Source: an uncultured Paracoccaceae bacterium
GTDB lineage: Bacteria > Pseudomonadota > Alphaproteobacteria > Rhodobacterales > Rhodobacteraceae
Direction of reading: 5' to 3'
DNA: 64,000 nt
NCBI GenBank assembly: GCA_958439195.1
Contig: OY288160.1
Span: 62,001-126,000, forward strand
A model generated the notes under the pieces. It saw only the letters and a program-made list of their open reading frames with translations. It had not been told where the DNA came from and searched no databases. The position numbers were made by a program, and so were the translations under genes. Positions 1 to 8,509 of the stretch are shown here, in pieces. Position 1 is the first letter of the stretch, and every line of letters starts with the position of its first letter.

Positions 1-510
1 GATTTCGCCGAGGATAGTGTTGGCAAGACCAAGGAGGACATCTTTGCGGTCTATGACGCCAATTATTACTTTGACCGCAGTTTCTATGGCTTTGTTCTGG
101 CGCGTCTGGAATCGGACGGGTTGGCCAGCACGGCGGGTGATGTGCGGCGCGACGGGTTCATCGGATTTGGCCCTGGCTACCGTGTCGTGAATACGCCGGA
201 CATGACCTGGCGCGTGCAGGCCGGTATTGGCGTGAGCTATCTGGAAGACGGTCTGCGCAATTCCGTGACGGAAACCGGCTATCTGGCGGCCTCGCGGTTT
301 TACTACAAGATCAACGACAATGTCTTTGTGACCAACGATACCGACGTGTTGTCATCGGACTCTGCGTTGCGGGCCAACAATGATCTGGGTGTGAACTTCA
401 AGGTCACGGATGCGGTGTCGACCCGTGTCAGCTATTTGACCGAGTACAACGACAACCGCGCGATCCGCACCGATAACAAGCTGGGCGTGTCGCTGGTATT
501 CGGGTTCTGA
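1..510 (+). CDS. DUF481 family outer-membrane protein, C-terminal part
   Basis: The reading frame is open from the first base of the window, so the start and signal peptide lie upstream. The visible 169 residues show alternating aromatic and polar beta-strand pattern (YYFDRSFYGF, GPGYRVVN, VQAGIGVSYLE, ASRFYYKIND, TRVSYLTEYND) and end in a terminal Phe (SLVFGF), as expected for an outer-membrane beta-barrel inserted by the BAM complex. The pattern matches the DUF481 / YdiY-like family of putative salt-induced outer-membrane proteins. The substrate or true role is unknown. A strong terminator follows 42 bases after the stop, so this is the last gene of its transcript. Confidence 0.8.
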   Translation, partial: DFAEDSVGKTKEDIFAVYDANYYFDRSFYGFVLARLESDGLASTAGDVRRDGFIGFGPGYRVVNTPDMTWRVQAGIGVSYLEDGLRNSVTETGYLAASRFYYKINDNVFVTNDTDVLSSDSALRANNDLGVNFKVTDAVSTRVSYLTEYNDNRAIRTDNKLGVSLVFGF

Positions 511-552
511 CGACAGTCGTTTTCCGTGAACCTGCTTCTGTGCCGGTGACTT

Positions 553-580
553 GGGGCGCGCGCAATCGCGCCCCTTTTTT
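553..580 (+). terminator. Rho-independent terminator
   Basis: A perfect 8-bp GC stem (GGGGCGCG / CGCGCCCC, 553-560 with 567-574), a 6-base loop and a run of six T directly after. It terminates the DUF481 gene. Confidence 0.85.
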
Positions 581-873
581 GCTGCCTGAACAGCCCCGTG
601 GGTCATGACTGCGAAGGATAGGGTGGCGGGCCCGCAGCAGCCGTGGATGGCATGGTTTCCCGAGAGCCAGAGGTCTCAGGTGGGAGCCAGGTAGCAGGAC
701 CAGGATCCTGCCAGAGCCAGCCCCCATTCGTTTGCTTATCGGCCACTGGAAAAGAGCCTCGCACGCGAAGAGCAGCACCCGCCATCAACAGATTTAGGTG
801 CCGCAGGGCCGCGGAGCAAGGGGAGAGTTTGCGCGTCGTGGCGGCGGGCTTGAAAGATGTTCACGATTGGTTC
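581..873. other. Intergenic stretch before mmcB-like gene
   Basis: No gene is supported here. The frame of the next gene stays open upstream to 643, but that extension lacks a ribosome-binding site and does not resemble the family, so I treat it as non-coding. Around 683-720 there are several short palindromes and repeats built on CCAGG and CAGGATCCTG; no known element was recognised. Confidence 0.4.
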
Positions 874-1344
874 ATGTTTTTGGGTATGGATCAGGTGAGC
901 GAACATCTTGCCCTATTGCCCGGTCAGCGTTTGCAGCGCGGGGTTTGCCGGGGTTTGCTGGCGATGGATTTCGTGACGGTGGAGGAATTGGTGCCTGCGC
1001 CGGGGTTGCGCGTGGATGTGATGGCCGTAGGGCCGAAAGGCGAGATCTGGGTGGTGGAATGCAAATCGGGCCGGGCGGATTATCGGGCAGACCGGAAATG
1101 GCAGGGCTATCTGGAATGGTGCGATCGGTTCTTCTGGGCGGTGGATGCGGATTTTCCGGTCGATCTGCTGCCTGAGGAGACGGGGTTGATGTTGGCCGAT
1201 GCCTACGATGCCGAGATTTTGCGCATGGGGCCGTTGGCCCCGCTGGCCCCGGCGCGGCGCAAGGTGATGATGCAGAAATTCGCCCGTCATGCGGCGTTGC
1301 GGTTGCAATCGCTGCGCGATCCGGGAGCGGCGGTGGATTGGTGA
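874..1344 (+). CDS. MmcB family DNA repair protein
   Basis: About 156 residues. After a short lead the protein opens with the family block LPGQRLQRGVCRGL, then VTVEELVPAPGLRVDVMAVG and the PD-(D/E)xK-like core IWVVECKSGRADYRADRKWQGY, in which the D of RVDV, the E of VVE and the K of CKSG would be the metal and catalytic residues. This is the MmcB family, linked in Caulobacter to the SOS/ImuABC mutagenic repair response. The start is uncertain: ATG 874 or ATG 886 fit the usual length, while the frame is open to 643 without support. It stands alone, between a terminator and an oppositely oriented small gene. Confidence 0.75.
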   Translation: MFLGMDQVSEHLALLPGQRLQRGVCRGLLAMDFVTVEELVPAPGLRVDVMAVGPKGEIWVVECKSGRADYRADRKWQGYLEWCDRFFWAVDADFPVDLLPEETGLMLADAYDAEILRMGPLAPLAPARRKVMMQKFARHAALRLQSLRDPGAAVDW

Positions 1345-1348
1345 CGCC

Positions 1349-1570
1349 TTAGCGGCGGCCGGGTTTGCCTTTTGGGCCGCCAGAGCCGATGGCGCGGGCG
1401 GCTTCTGCCGCGGCGCGCAGTTCTTCGGCGATTTCCTCGGCCTCTTCGGGATCGAAATCGAGCGGCAGTTCGATGCCGCCCTCTGCCTCGATGTAGATGC
1501 GGACCATGCCCAGATCAGTGGGTCCGATCTGTATGTTGGCGGCAATGTCGCTTTGCTTGTCGATGCCCAT
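1349..1570 (-). CDS. Small conserved acidic protein (DUF6324-like)
   Basis: 73 residues. The middle is acidic and helical (DFDPEEAEEIAEELRAAAEAAR), preceded by an ordered beta-like segment (IQIGPTDLGMVRIYIEAEGG) and followed by a basic Gly/Lys tail (GGPKGKPGRR). I recall this pattern as a small family found in Rhodobacteraceae, probably the one named DUF6324, but cannot confirm the number. Function unknown. It converges on the MmcB-like gene with only 4 bases between the stops. The sequence and position next to a tRNA give no clue to its job. Confidence 0.6.
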   Translation of the reverse strand: MGIDKQSDIAANIQIGPTDLGMVRIYIEAEGGIELPLDFDPEEAEEIAEELRAAAEAARAIGSGGPKGKPGRR

Positions 1571-1710
1571 CGGTGGCCCCCGTGTTTTCGTGCTGCCTTC
1601 GCCTAGCGCGGGTTGCCGGATGAGGCAAGCGGTGCCGTGGCAGAGTGGCGAAAGGCGGGGAATGATCCTCTTGCAATCCCGGAACCGGGCGGGTAAACGC
1701 CCACGAGAGT

Positions 1711-1787
1711 GCCGACGTAGCTCAGTTGGTTAGAGCACTAGATTGTGGATCTAGGGGTCCCCCGTTCGAGCCGGGGCGTCGGTACCA
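1711..1787 (+). tRNA. tRNA-His (GTG), alphaproteobacterial type without G-1
   Basis: Full cloverleaf: acceptor GCCGACG / CGTCGGT (1711-1717 with 1777-1783), D arm, anticodon stem CTAGA / TCTAG around loop TTGTGGA with anticodon GTG at 1745-1747, T arm with GTTCGAG, and an encoded CCA at 1785-1787. The base before the acceptor is T and the discriminator is A (1784), so the usual G-1:C73 pair of tRNA-His is absent. That is the known exception of a subgroup of alphaproteobacteria, whose HisRS has adapted. Confidence 0.95.
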
Positions 1788-1876
1788 TCAACCCAATGAC
1801 ATTCCTTATGAAATTATTGGCGTGACCGCCCTTGCGGGCGGTCGGTGCCGGTTTGGTTTGGCTGCGTTGGGTTGGA

Positions 1877-2689
1877 TCAGCCGTCGATCTGCGCGCCCAT
1901 TATGGCGATGGCCTGCTGGTAGACGGTTGCGGCATTCCACGCCTTGATCACAGCGAAGTTGGGTTCGCCTTGCTGATAACCCGCACCGGAACGCCAGCCC
2001 TTTTGTCGCAGGAAATTGGCGGTAGAGGCCATGGCATCGACAAAATCGGTCAGGTCCACCCGACCGTCGCCATTGCCATCGACGCCGTAGGTGAGCGCGT
2101 TGCCGGGAAGAAACTGGGTATGACCCAGTTCGCCATGCTTGGCCCCACGGGTTTGCGGGCTGATGGCGCCGGCGTCGATCAGTTTCAATGCGCCGATCAG
2201 GTGGGGGGTGAAGAAATCGGACCTGCGGCAATCATAGGCCAGCGTGGCGATGGCCGACACCACGTTGGTATCACCCATGAAATTGCCAAAGCCGGTTTCC
2301 ATGCCGTGAATGGCGATCAGCACGCCGGAGGGCACGCCATATTGGCGTTCCAATGCGGCGTAGAAGTCGGCATTCTGCACCTTTCGCTTGCGGCCTTGCG
2401 AAATGATGGCGTTGGCGCCCCGGATTTCGAGAAACTTGTCGAGGCTGTATCGGAAACTTTTCTGGTTTCGGTCGGCGCCAATGGTGGCTTTGGAATAGCT
2501 GGTGGCCATTAACGCCTCGATCCCGCGACGGCCGACACCTGCGGCCTCGGCCTCGGCGGCCATGACGGGTTTCCAGGATTCGTATTGGCCGCCGGTATCA
2601 GAACAGGGGGCGGCAAAGGCAAGGCTGGGGGCGAGTAGGACGGAAAGAAAGAGCGAGCGGGCTGAAAAGGAATTGCGTCTGCGGGTCAT
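1877..2689 (-). CDS. Lytic murein transglycosylase, MltB/SLT_2 type
   Basis: 270 residues from ATG 2689. Residues 1-27 form a signal peptide (basic MTRRR, hydrophobic SLFLSVLLAPSLAFA). The GH103/SLT_2 fold follows: YSLDKFLEIRGANAII, the catalytic block GMETGFGNFMGD with Glu131, and GELGHTQFLPGNAL. The enzyme would cleave the MurNAc-GlcNAc bond of peptidoglycan in the periplasm with formation of 1,6-anhydro-MurNAc. The C-terminal peptidoglycan-binding domain of longer MltB forms is absent and no lipobox is visible. The frame is open further upstream, but that stretch is Pro/His-rich shadow. Its upstream region borders the left end of the inserted elements at 2848. Confidence 0.85.
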   Translation of the reverse strand: MTRRRNSFSARSLFLSVLLAPSLAFAAPCSDTGGQYESWKPVMAAEAEAAGVGRRGIEALMATSYSKATIGADRNQKSFRYSLDKFLEIRGANAIISQGRKRKVQNADFYAALERQYGVPSGVLIAIHGMETGFGNFMGDTNVVSAIATLAYDCRRSDFFTPHLIGALKLIDAGAISPQTRGAKHGELGHTQFLPGNALTYGVDGNGDGRVDLTDFVDAMASTANFLRQKGWRSGAGYQQGEPNFAVIKAWNAATVYQQAIAIMGAQIDG

Positions 2690-2847
2690 GGAACACCGTA
2701 AAGAAGGAACGAACCGGTGCAGGATAGGCAAGCGGTGACATGACGCAAGCAATCTTGGTGGATTGCGGGATTTCAGGCGGACAAAACCCCCGGAATGCCA
2801 CCAGGACCGGGGCAGGTGCGGCAGTTTTTCGATGTCGTTTGGATGGT

Positions 2848-2863
2848 GTGGCAGCCCGTAGGG
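2848..2863. repeat. Attachment-site copy A (left end of element 1)
   Basis: GTGGCAGCCCGTAGGG, identical to the 3' end of tRNA-Glu at 23606-23621 (read on the complementary strand). The rest of the tRNA is absent here, as expected of the duplicated fragment left at the far end of an element integrated in a tRNA gene. Confidence 0.85.
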
Positions 2864-3011
2864 CCAGCATTCGGGCGTCTCAAGGCATCTCAAGAGTTTC
2901 TATAAATTACTGATATAAAACGATTTATTGACTGTAGAATTCGCGCTGACTACCACCGAATTCGACCCGTTCTAACGCGCGGTGTTGGGACAGATGTTGA
3001 AGGAGGAAGTG

Positions 3012-4154
3012 ATGTCGAAGCTCTCAGCGCGGCGTGTCGAGTCGGTAAAGCTACCGGGCTTCTACGGAGATGGTGGCGGTCTGTACCTATCGGTTAAGCC
3101 ATCTGGCGCGAAATCGTGGATTCTACGAACGGTGGTTCGAGGCAAGCGCCGCGATCTTGGCTTGGGGTCCGCCGAACTGGTTCCCCTATCAGAGGTACGC
3201 AAAAAAGCCCGCGAATGGCGCAAGATAGCCCGCGAGGGTGGTGACCCAACGACCCAAGGCAAGTTGGGCAAGCTGACGTTCGAAGAAGCCACAACGGAGT
3301 ACCACAAGATACTGTCGAAATCATTCCGTAGTGACAAGCACGCTGCCCAATGGATGGCCGGAATGCGCACTCACATTTTCCCAGCCTTTGGTGACCGTCT
3401 TGTCGGAACAATAGAAGCAGTCGACGTCCGGAAGGTGTTGGAACCGATCTGGATCACCAAGCATGAGACAGCCCGCAAACTGAAACAGCGGATCGAAGCG
3501 GTTTTCGACTGGGCGCGCGGCGAAGGGCATGTCGTCGGCGAAAACCCTGCGCGCGGTATCAAGCGTGCGTTAAAGCCACAGCCACGCTTACCGTTACACC
3601 ATGCCGCGATGCCTTGGGAGGTTGTACCGGCGTTCTACGAGGCACTCGAGAAGCGCGGCGGGGTACCGGAGCGCACGTTGCAATACATTATCTTGACCGC
3701 CGTCCGTTCTGGCGAGGCGCGAGGTGCGCGATGGCGGGAAATCGAAGGGAGCATCTGGACGATCCCAGCACAACGAACAAAGACCGGGCGCGCCCATGTC
3801 GTTCCCCTAACCGATGAGGCGCTACGTATACTCGACACGATGCGTGGCTTGGACGTGGAGTATGTCTTTCCTCAGCGCGTCCGCACGCCCGAAGGGAAGG
3901 GCAAAGCACAGTCGATCAATGTCTTTCGTACTCTTTACCAACGCATGGGTAGGGACAACATCACGACGCACGGTTTTCGGTCTAGTTTCCGTGACTGGTG
4001 CGCTGAGGCCACCGACGTCTCGCAAGAAATCGCGGAAGCGGCACTTGCACACATCCCTAGCCAAGTTGAACGTGCGTATCGACGCTCAAACTTGTTCGAC
4101 CAGCGGCGGAGCCTCATGGCCCGCTGGGCTGAGTACGTTACAGGAGCAAATTAG
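3012..4154 (+). CDS. Tyrosine-type integrase with DUF4102 arm-binding domain (P4-like)
   Basis: 380 residues. ATG 3012 follows a perfect AAGGAGG (3000-3006) at 5 bases; an upstream TTG is less likely. Residues about 1-85 are the DUF4102 arm-binding domain (FYGDGGGLYLSVKPSGAKSW, LGLGSAELVPLSEVR). The catalytic domain shows Arg in TAVRSGEARG, Lys in RTKTGRAHVVPLT, HxxR in THGFRSSFRDW, His in ALAHIPSQVE and the nucleophile Tyr in ERAYRRSN. It would integrate and excise element 1 at the tRNA-Glu 3' end. It starts about 150 bases inside the left attachment copy and reads into the element. Confidence 0.93.
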   Translation: MSKLSARRVESVKLPGFYGDGGGLYLSVKPSGAKSWILRTVVRGKRRDLGLGSAELVPLSEVRKKAREWRKIAREGGDPTTQGKLGKLTFEEATTEYHKILSKSFRSDKHAAQWMAGMRTHIFPAFGDRLVGTIEAVDVRKVLEPIWITKHETARKLKQRIEAVFDWARGEGHVVGENPARGIKRALKPQPRLPLHHAAMPWEVVPAFYEALEKRGGVPERTLQYIILTAVRSGEARGARWREIEGSIWTIPAQRTKTGRAHVVPLTDEALRILDTMRGLDVEYVFPQRVRTPEGKGKAQSINVFRTLYQRMGRDNITTHGFRSSFRDWCAEATDVSQEIAEAALAHIPSQVERAYRRSNLFDQRRSLMARWAEYVTGAN

Positions 4155-4502
4155 CCTGTCCACAACGCGACAGCGAATCACTTGGCGTGGCAAAGGTTCT
4201 TTCTTTCCCAAACGGGGGGCACGCACGGCTCTGTCGGGAAACCAACGTAACCTGTCCCACTCATCCAACAGCGAGGAAGATCGTTATTTACAATCAATGC
4301 CAATTTTTCCAATAAATACTTTTCTTATTGAATTACAAGTCAATAACAGAAAATGCAAAATCTCTTCCTAAATTGATTGTAAGAGATTCGTTTCCCTTCA
4401 AATCGTTAATGTTCCGACATCTTTCGTTTGGAGGGTAAATTCGTTATACTTTCTTTGTCCTAATTGCTAGGCACTCATTCCATTTTGGGAAGGTATCAAC
4501 TC
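4155..4502. other. AT-rich non-coding stretch
   Basis: No credible gene. Strongly AT-rich from about 4280 on, in contrast to the chromosome. A TATACT at 4445-4450 is a possible -10 box for the following regulator, but no good -35 box stands at the right distance. Confidence 0.4.
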
Positions 4503-4760
4503 ATGAGCCAAATTCTGGAGCAAAAACTCCTGACGTCCAAAGATGTATGCGCAACACTCGGCTGTGCAATGTCAACTCTCTATCGCTGGAAGAAGCATGG
4601 CCTTTTTCCGCCGCCAATGCACATAGGATGCATGGTTCGATGGAAAGAGGATGATCTTGCAACGTTCATCCGTAATGCGGACCTAACCCGCAAAGAGAAA
4701 GGTCCAAGACCAGCGGGTATTCGTCGTGGACGTCCAATCGCCTCTTGGAAGAAGCTGTAA
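4503..4760 (+). CDS. AlpA-like helix-turn-helix regulator / excisionase
   Basis: 85 residues from ATG 4503, preceded by GGGAAGG (4487-4493) at a 9-base spacing. The segment LLTSKDVCATLGCAMSTLYRWKK is a MerR/AlpA-type helix-turn-helix, followed by the wing FPPPMHIGCMVRWKEDDLATFI and a basic tail (RRGRPIASWKK). Proteins of this size next to P4-type integrases act as AlpA activators of the integrase or as excision directionality factors. Its place behind the integrase fits control of element 1 excision. The target site was not identified. Confidence 0.8.
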   Translation: MSQILEQKLLTSKDVCATLGCAMSTLYRWKKHGLFPPPMHIGCMVRWKEDDLATFIRNADLTRKEKGPRPAGIRRGRPIASWKKL

Positions 4761-5214
4761 GCAAACCGATTAGTCAGTCCAGTTCCAAAGAGGACTGAAA
4801 ATCTTTCGTAAAGGCTGGCGACGCCCCCCCGGGGGTCGCTAGCTGTTGCTATGGATTGAACAGTAAATTCAAATCCACATAACAAATCTAAAGGCACATA
4901 CAGGGCCGCAGATCGCTGCGACCTTTGGGTGTACATAGCGCGTATCTTAGATTGATATCACAGATTGGCCTAAGCTGATGAAAACGTTCAACTATTTAAA
5001 ATTTCTTCGTCGACGAGTGGTGGGATCAAGGGCCTACAATCGATTGTAGCTCAGAAATTGAATGAAAGCGAAATAAAAAGGGCAAAAATGAAAGCATTGA
5101 GACCAAATGAGCAAAACTGTGAAAAATATCGAACGGGAACCTATACATTTTTTATGCAGGCTCCCAGATCTTGTTCACACGCAATCCAACGTCCACTTGT
5201 TACGGGGTAAATAA
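4761..5214. other. Non-coding stretch with one GC hairpin
   Basis: No gene supported. A GC hairpin lies at 4818-4839 (GCGAC / GTCGC plus C-run against G-run) without a T tail; it may act as a terminator for the AlpA-like gene. The rest is AT-rich and carries stop codons in all frames. Confidence 0.35.
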
Positions 5215-5865
5215 ATGGAAGCCGCTTACATCCTATACTTTCGTGTTTCGACGGCGCGGCAGGGCGCAAGTGGTCTTGGTCTGGACGCCCAACGTGTCGC
5301 TTCTGAAAGTTATGCTCGGTCAACCGGCGGAACGGTACTGCATGAGTTTGTCGAAGTTGAGAGCGGGAAGCGTTCGCACCGCCCTGAGTTAGCAGCTGCG
5401 GTAGAAATCTGCCGACGGTCCGGAGCTACCCTTCTTATTGCAAAGTTGGATCGGCTGGCACGAAATGTGCATTTCCTGTCTGGCCTAATGCAAAGTGGTG
5501 TTCGGTTCGTCGCAGCGGACATGCCAAACGCAGACAGGTTTATGTTGCACATCTATGCCGCGATGGCAGAAGAAGAAGGGCGGCGCATAAGCGAGCGGAC
5601 TCGTGCAGCGCTGGCAGCTGCAAAAGCTCGCGGCGTGCACCTTGGTTCAACCGCTGCAACGCTAGCTCGAAGAAATCGAGACTGCGCAGATAGATTTGCA
5701 TCTCAGGTGGGCCCCCAGATCAAAGATTGGATAGAACAGGAAAGCATGACATATCGCGCGGTCGCAGCACGACTGAACAAGATGAAGGTGGCCTCAGCGC
5801 GTGGTGGCCAGTGGCATGCTACCACAGTCCACCGTGTGCATCATCGGTTGCTTGCGACGGTCTGA
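5215..5865 (+). CDS. Small serine recombinase (resolvase/invertase family)
   Basis: 216 residues. The N-terminal resolvase domain has the catalytic Ser in YFRVSTARQGASGLGL (Ser12), Arg and Lys in LIAKLDRLARN, and the E-helix region MAEEEGRRISERTRAAL. A short C-terminal part (ESMTYRAVAARLNKMKV, WHATTVHRVHHRLL) looks like a helix-turn-helix. There is no large recombinase/zinc domain, so it is a resolvase or invertase rather than a large serine integrase. Its role in element 1 could be dimer resolution or inversion; no inverted target repeats were recognised. ATG 5215 has a weak upstream ACGGGG. The next gene starts 37 bases after its stop. Confidence 0.88.
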   Translation: MEAAYILYFRVSTARQGASGLGLDAQRVASESYARSTGGTVLHEFVEVESGKRSHRPELAAAVEICRRSGATLLIAKLDRLARNVHFLSGLMQSGVRFVAADMPNADRFMLHIYAAMAEEEGRRISERTRAALAAAKARGVHLGSTAATLARRNRDCADRFASQVGPQIKDWIEQESMTYRAVAARLNKMKVASARGGQWHATTVHRVHHRLLATV

Positions 5866-5902
5866 ACATGGGCACCCTTTATTACAAACAGGCTACCGAC
5901 TA

Positions 5903-7294
5903 ATGACAACTGGAAACCGCGATTCTTTTTCGCCTCTTTATCGCGTTCTAGAGGACACTAGCGAAGTCTCCGCTTATGGTGCGATGTTCGATCTGTGCAG
6001 CATGTCCATCATGTTACCACAGATCACTGGGACCGAAGGTCAAACACTCAATAAATTGTCCGCTCTGTCCCGCGTATGTCTTGGCCCGCCGGGCGCGGGA
6101 TCACGCCGTTTGTTCATTGAGCGGAACCTTGAGCGTTGGAGGGCGTGGCACTCTTTAGTCGTTTGTGGTGACAAAGTCGGGGAAAAAATGGTGTTCCCAC
6201 ATCCGACGTTTTCCGGCCAATTGACGATTAGTCGTGACAAAGTACCGGCAAGGGACGCGACAAGTCTGACCACATGGAACCTGTTATTCAAAGTAGGCGT
6301 AAGCGTGAACCGTGCCGTTCAAGCCCAAACCCTAACAATGCACCGGAGAACCAAGAGAGTGACGCGCGCGGGTAGTTATTCATTGGCGCTGACTGCGGTT
6401 AACGGGAGACAAGTGACCGAACGCCTACTTGTCCCCGCTTCGAACATCATCGACCGAACCGAAATTCGCCAATTATATGCCAGTAAGAAAACTGCCGAGG
6501 AACACCTTCGCGAGTTCATCATGGAACTTAGTCAGTTTTGCGTCGATGCCCTTGGTCACAAAGTTTCCTTTGTCCCCACCGTCACCTTTGGGACGTTAGA
6601 GGTGTGCTGGGACTTCTACGATGAACAGCCGATTATTACGGTTGAACTGATGAAGGAGAAGGCCATGCGCATAGCCAAGTCTTTGCGCAGTAGGTATGCA
6701 CCCTCATCGACGATGTCTGAAGGTTTAAATTTGAATAGCCCTTCGGTCATGATCGAGTTGATCGAAGACTTGTCCGTTCGCTTCTATGCCAAGAGTACCG
6801 AGACGGTTCGGTTCGAAGTGGTGTACGGGGCTGACCGGATCAAGGCGTTCAAGCCGCACAAGGGCATTCTTACACTTGAACAGGCAGTGCAGACCGCGAG
6901 GGCAGTTCGGCTGGATGCTGCAAAGCATATGAACTTGATCCTCAGCCTCATGCGGCAAGAAAGTGAAGGTTGTGAAAACGATGCAACGACCGATGAACTA
7001 ATCCGAGCCGTAATGGCTGTATTTCCCGATGTCGTAGACGCGCGAAACATCTTGTCATTGCTTGCCAGCTATCGACGCATCCGTACGTTTCCGAATGACC
7101 CGCGCTTGGCGGGCCTTAGGAAGCTTAAGAAGCTTGCTGTGCTCGAGAATGACCATGCGTCCCCCGGGAAGCGAAACTATGTCGTGACCCGGCGATTTGA
7201 GGGCGCTCGAAGTATGCTGCTGTTTACAAAGATCATGCCGCTGGGCTTTAGAATTAAGAGACGACTGCATCGAATTCGAAGGCAAAAAAAGTGA
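5903..7294 (+). CDS. Unknown 463-aa protein of element 1
   Basis: Not recognised. 463 residues from ATG 5903 (the frame is open to 5801 inside the recombinase gene, which is unlikely). It is soluble in appearance, without signal peptide or membrane segments, with a mixed alpha/beta middle and a very basic C-terminus (GFRIKRRLHRIRRQKK). It has no Walker motif and no nuclease signature I can name. It follows the serine recombinase by 37 bases and may share its transcript. Codon use and base content are intermediate between the chromosome and the AT-rich cassette. A nucleic-acid-binding or replication role is only a guess from the basic tail and the context. Confidence 0.7.
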   Translation: MTTGNRDSFSPLYRVLEDTSEVSAYGAMFDLCSMSIMLPQITGTEGQTLNKLSALSRVCLGPPGAGSRRLFIERNLERWRAWHSLVVCGDKVGEKMVFPHPTFSGQLTISRDKVPARDATSLTTWNLLFKVGVSVNRAVQAQTLTMHRRTKRVTRAGSYSLALTAVNGRQVTERLLVPASNIIDRTEIRQLYASKKTAEEHLREFIMELSQFCVDALGHKVSFVPTVTFGTLEVCWDFYDEQPIITVELMKEKAMRIAKSLRSRYAPSSTMSEGLNLNSPSVMIELIEDLSVRFYAKSTETVRFEVVYGADRIKAFKPHKGILTLEQAVQTARAVRLDAAKHMNLILSLMRQESEGCENDATTDELIRAVMAVFPDVVDARNILSLLASYRRIRTFPNDPRLAGLRKLKKLAVLENDHASPGKRNYVVTRRFEGARSMLLFTKIMPLGFRIKRRLHRIRRQKK

Positions 7295-7503
7295 TTGCAG
7301 AGAGACTTTCCATCTCGTCCGGTAACGGCTTAATAAACATACCGGTCGCACTGCACCTGAAACTCTTGGGATCGATTGTAAAATTCTGAAAGCAATCGGC
7401 TTGCACAAGTGGAGGGTGCGCTGGTCCCTTCCAGGATGCGTTCGAGCGTCCGATCCCCTTCAACGCTGTGTTTAATTAAATCCAGTCGTTGGTCTTGCGA
7501 TTT

Positions 7504-8427
7504 CTACCACTCGCCCAGTTGGTAAGCCCCAAGACTTGTCATTAAAATGGCCGCAAGTTTTTGAAGCAAATTTCTGCGACTTACTTCTTGAACTTTGAGG
7601 CTCGGAACCAACCAATAAATAACAAGGCCAAGGACTAGAACAAAGAGCGGTTGGAAGGAGTTCATCAGCAACGTCAAAGAAACTGGTACAAGCATAACGA
7701 CGTATGCTGCAATTGAGTTTCCTAGAATGTATAGGCTTTCGTTCAGGCCGTTGAGCCCAAAAACGGGTAGTGAATTATCTGTCCAAGCGGCCGCAAAACT
7801 TCTGCGATACTTTGGAACGATAAAAAAGATCCCTATGCCAATACATACTAATGCAACATGTTCCCAAAACAATGCACGCCATATATTCTCTTCCAATGCG
7901 ACAACCTTGAAAAGGACTGATTCCGTTGCCCAGCAGGATGACGCGACCAGCATGTAAAAAACGGTGCGAAACTTAAATTCCAACCGCCCACGATTGTCAA
8001 AAGCAACGATCAACAAAAGCGCACCACTAATAATTGCAATCATCGCAAGAATTTGACTGGTATCAATTGTCTCCCCCAGAAAAAAATACCCGAGAACGAG
8101 GGCAATTACCGGAACAATTTGATAAAAGATGATGACCACCGTCGGTTCATCGTGAAACATCGCCTGCAGATAGCACCATAGCAACAGGACATTCATACAG
8201 CCAACGAGCGCTAGTACAAGAATGCTTCCCCGCTCAACCTCCAATACAGTTGGATCGATCAAAAAAAGAACTGGTAGCGCAAGAATAGAAAGAAGCGCAG
8301 AGAACAAAATAAGCGTTCCAACTCCTCCATCTTGAAAGTATTCTTGCAGTAATATTTTGTCGATATGATTGGTCGCTGCATACAGAAGCGGTGAGATTAG
8401 TGCAAGCGCGTAGACCCCAACTTCCAA
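7504..8427 (-). CDS. DMT-superfamily (EamA) permease
   Basis: About 307 residues from TTG 8427, which has AGAAGAAGGA 9 bases upstream; an ATG at 8511 would overlap the divergent speD-like gene. About ten hydrophobic helices run through the protein (VYALALISPLLYAATN, LILFSALLSILALPVLFLI, SILVLALVGCMNVLLLWCY, VVIIFYQIVPVIALVLGYFFLGE, ILAMIAIISGALLLIVAF, then a second set of five), with the EamA hallmark ending of helix 4 in GYFFLGE. Such carriers move small metabolites across the inner membrane, often as exporters. It is AT-rich and divergent from speD, so it may export or import a product of that cassette. Confidence 0.82.
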   Translation of the reverse strand: MEVGVYALALISPLLYAATNHIDKILLQEYFQDGGVGTLILFSALLSILALPVLFLIDPTVLEVERGSILVLALVGCMNVLLLWCYLQAMFHDEPTVVIIFYQIVPVIALVLGYFFLGETIDTSQILAMIAIISGALLLIVAFDNRGRLEFKFRTVFYMLVASSCWATESVLFKVVALEENIWRALFWEHVALVCIGIGIFFIVPKYRRSFAAAWTDNSLPVFGLNGLNESLYILGNSIAAYVVMLVPVSLTLLMNSFQPLFVLVLGLVIYWLVPSLKVQEVSRRNLLQKLAAILMTSLGAYQLGEW

Positions 8428-8509
8428 ATTTGACAAATCCTTCTTCTGTATGTGGCGCGAAGTACTGCAACATGCTATACATATACAAGAGTATTTGCCA
8501 TCGGTAACC

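Noticed and set aside
643..873. N-terminal extension of the MmcB-like protein
   Set aside because: No ribosome-binding site, composition unlike the rest, and the family normally starts near residue 78 of the long frame.
1711..2863. tRNA-His as the attachment site of element 1
   Set aside because: No repeat of the tRNA-His 3' end is found to the right; the repeats match tRNA-Glu instead, and mltB lies intact between.
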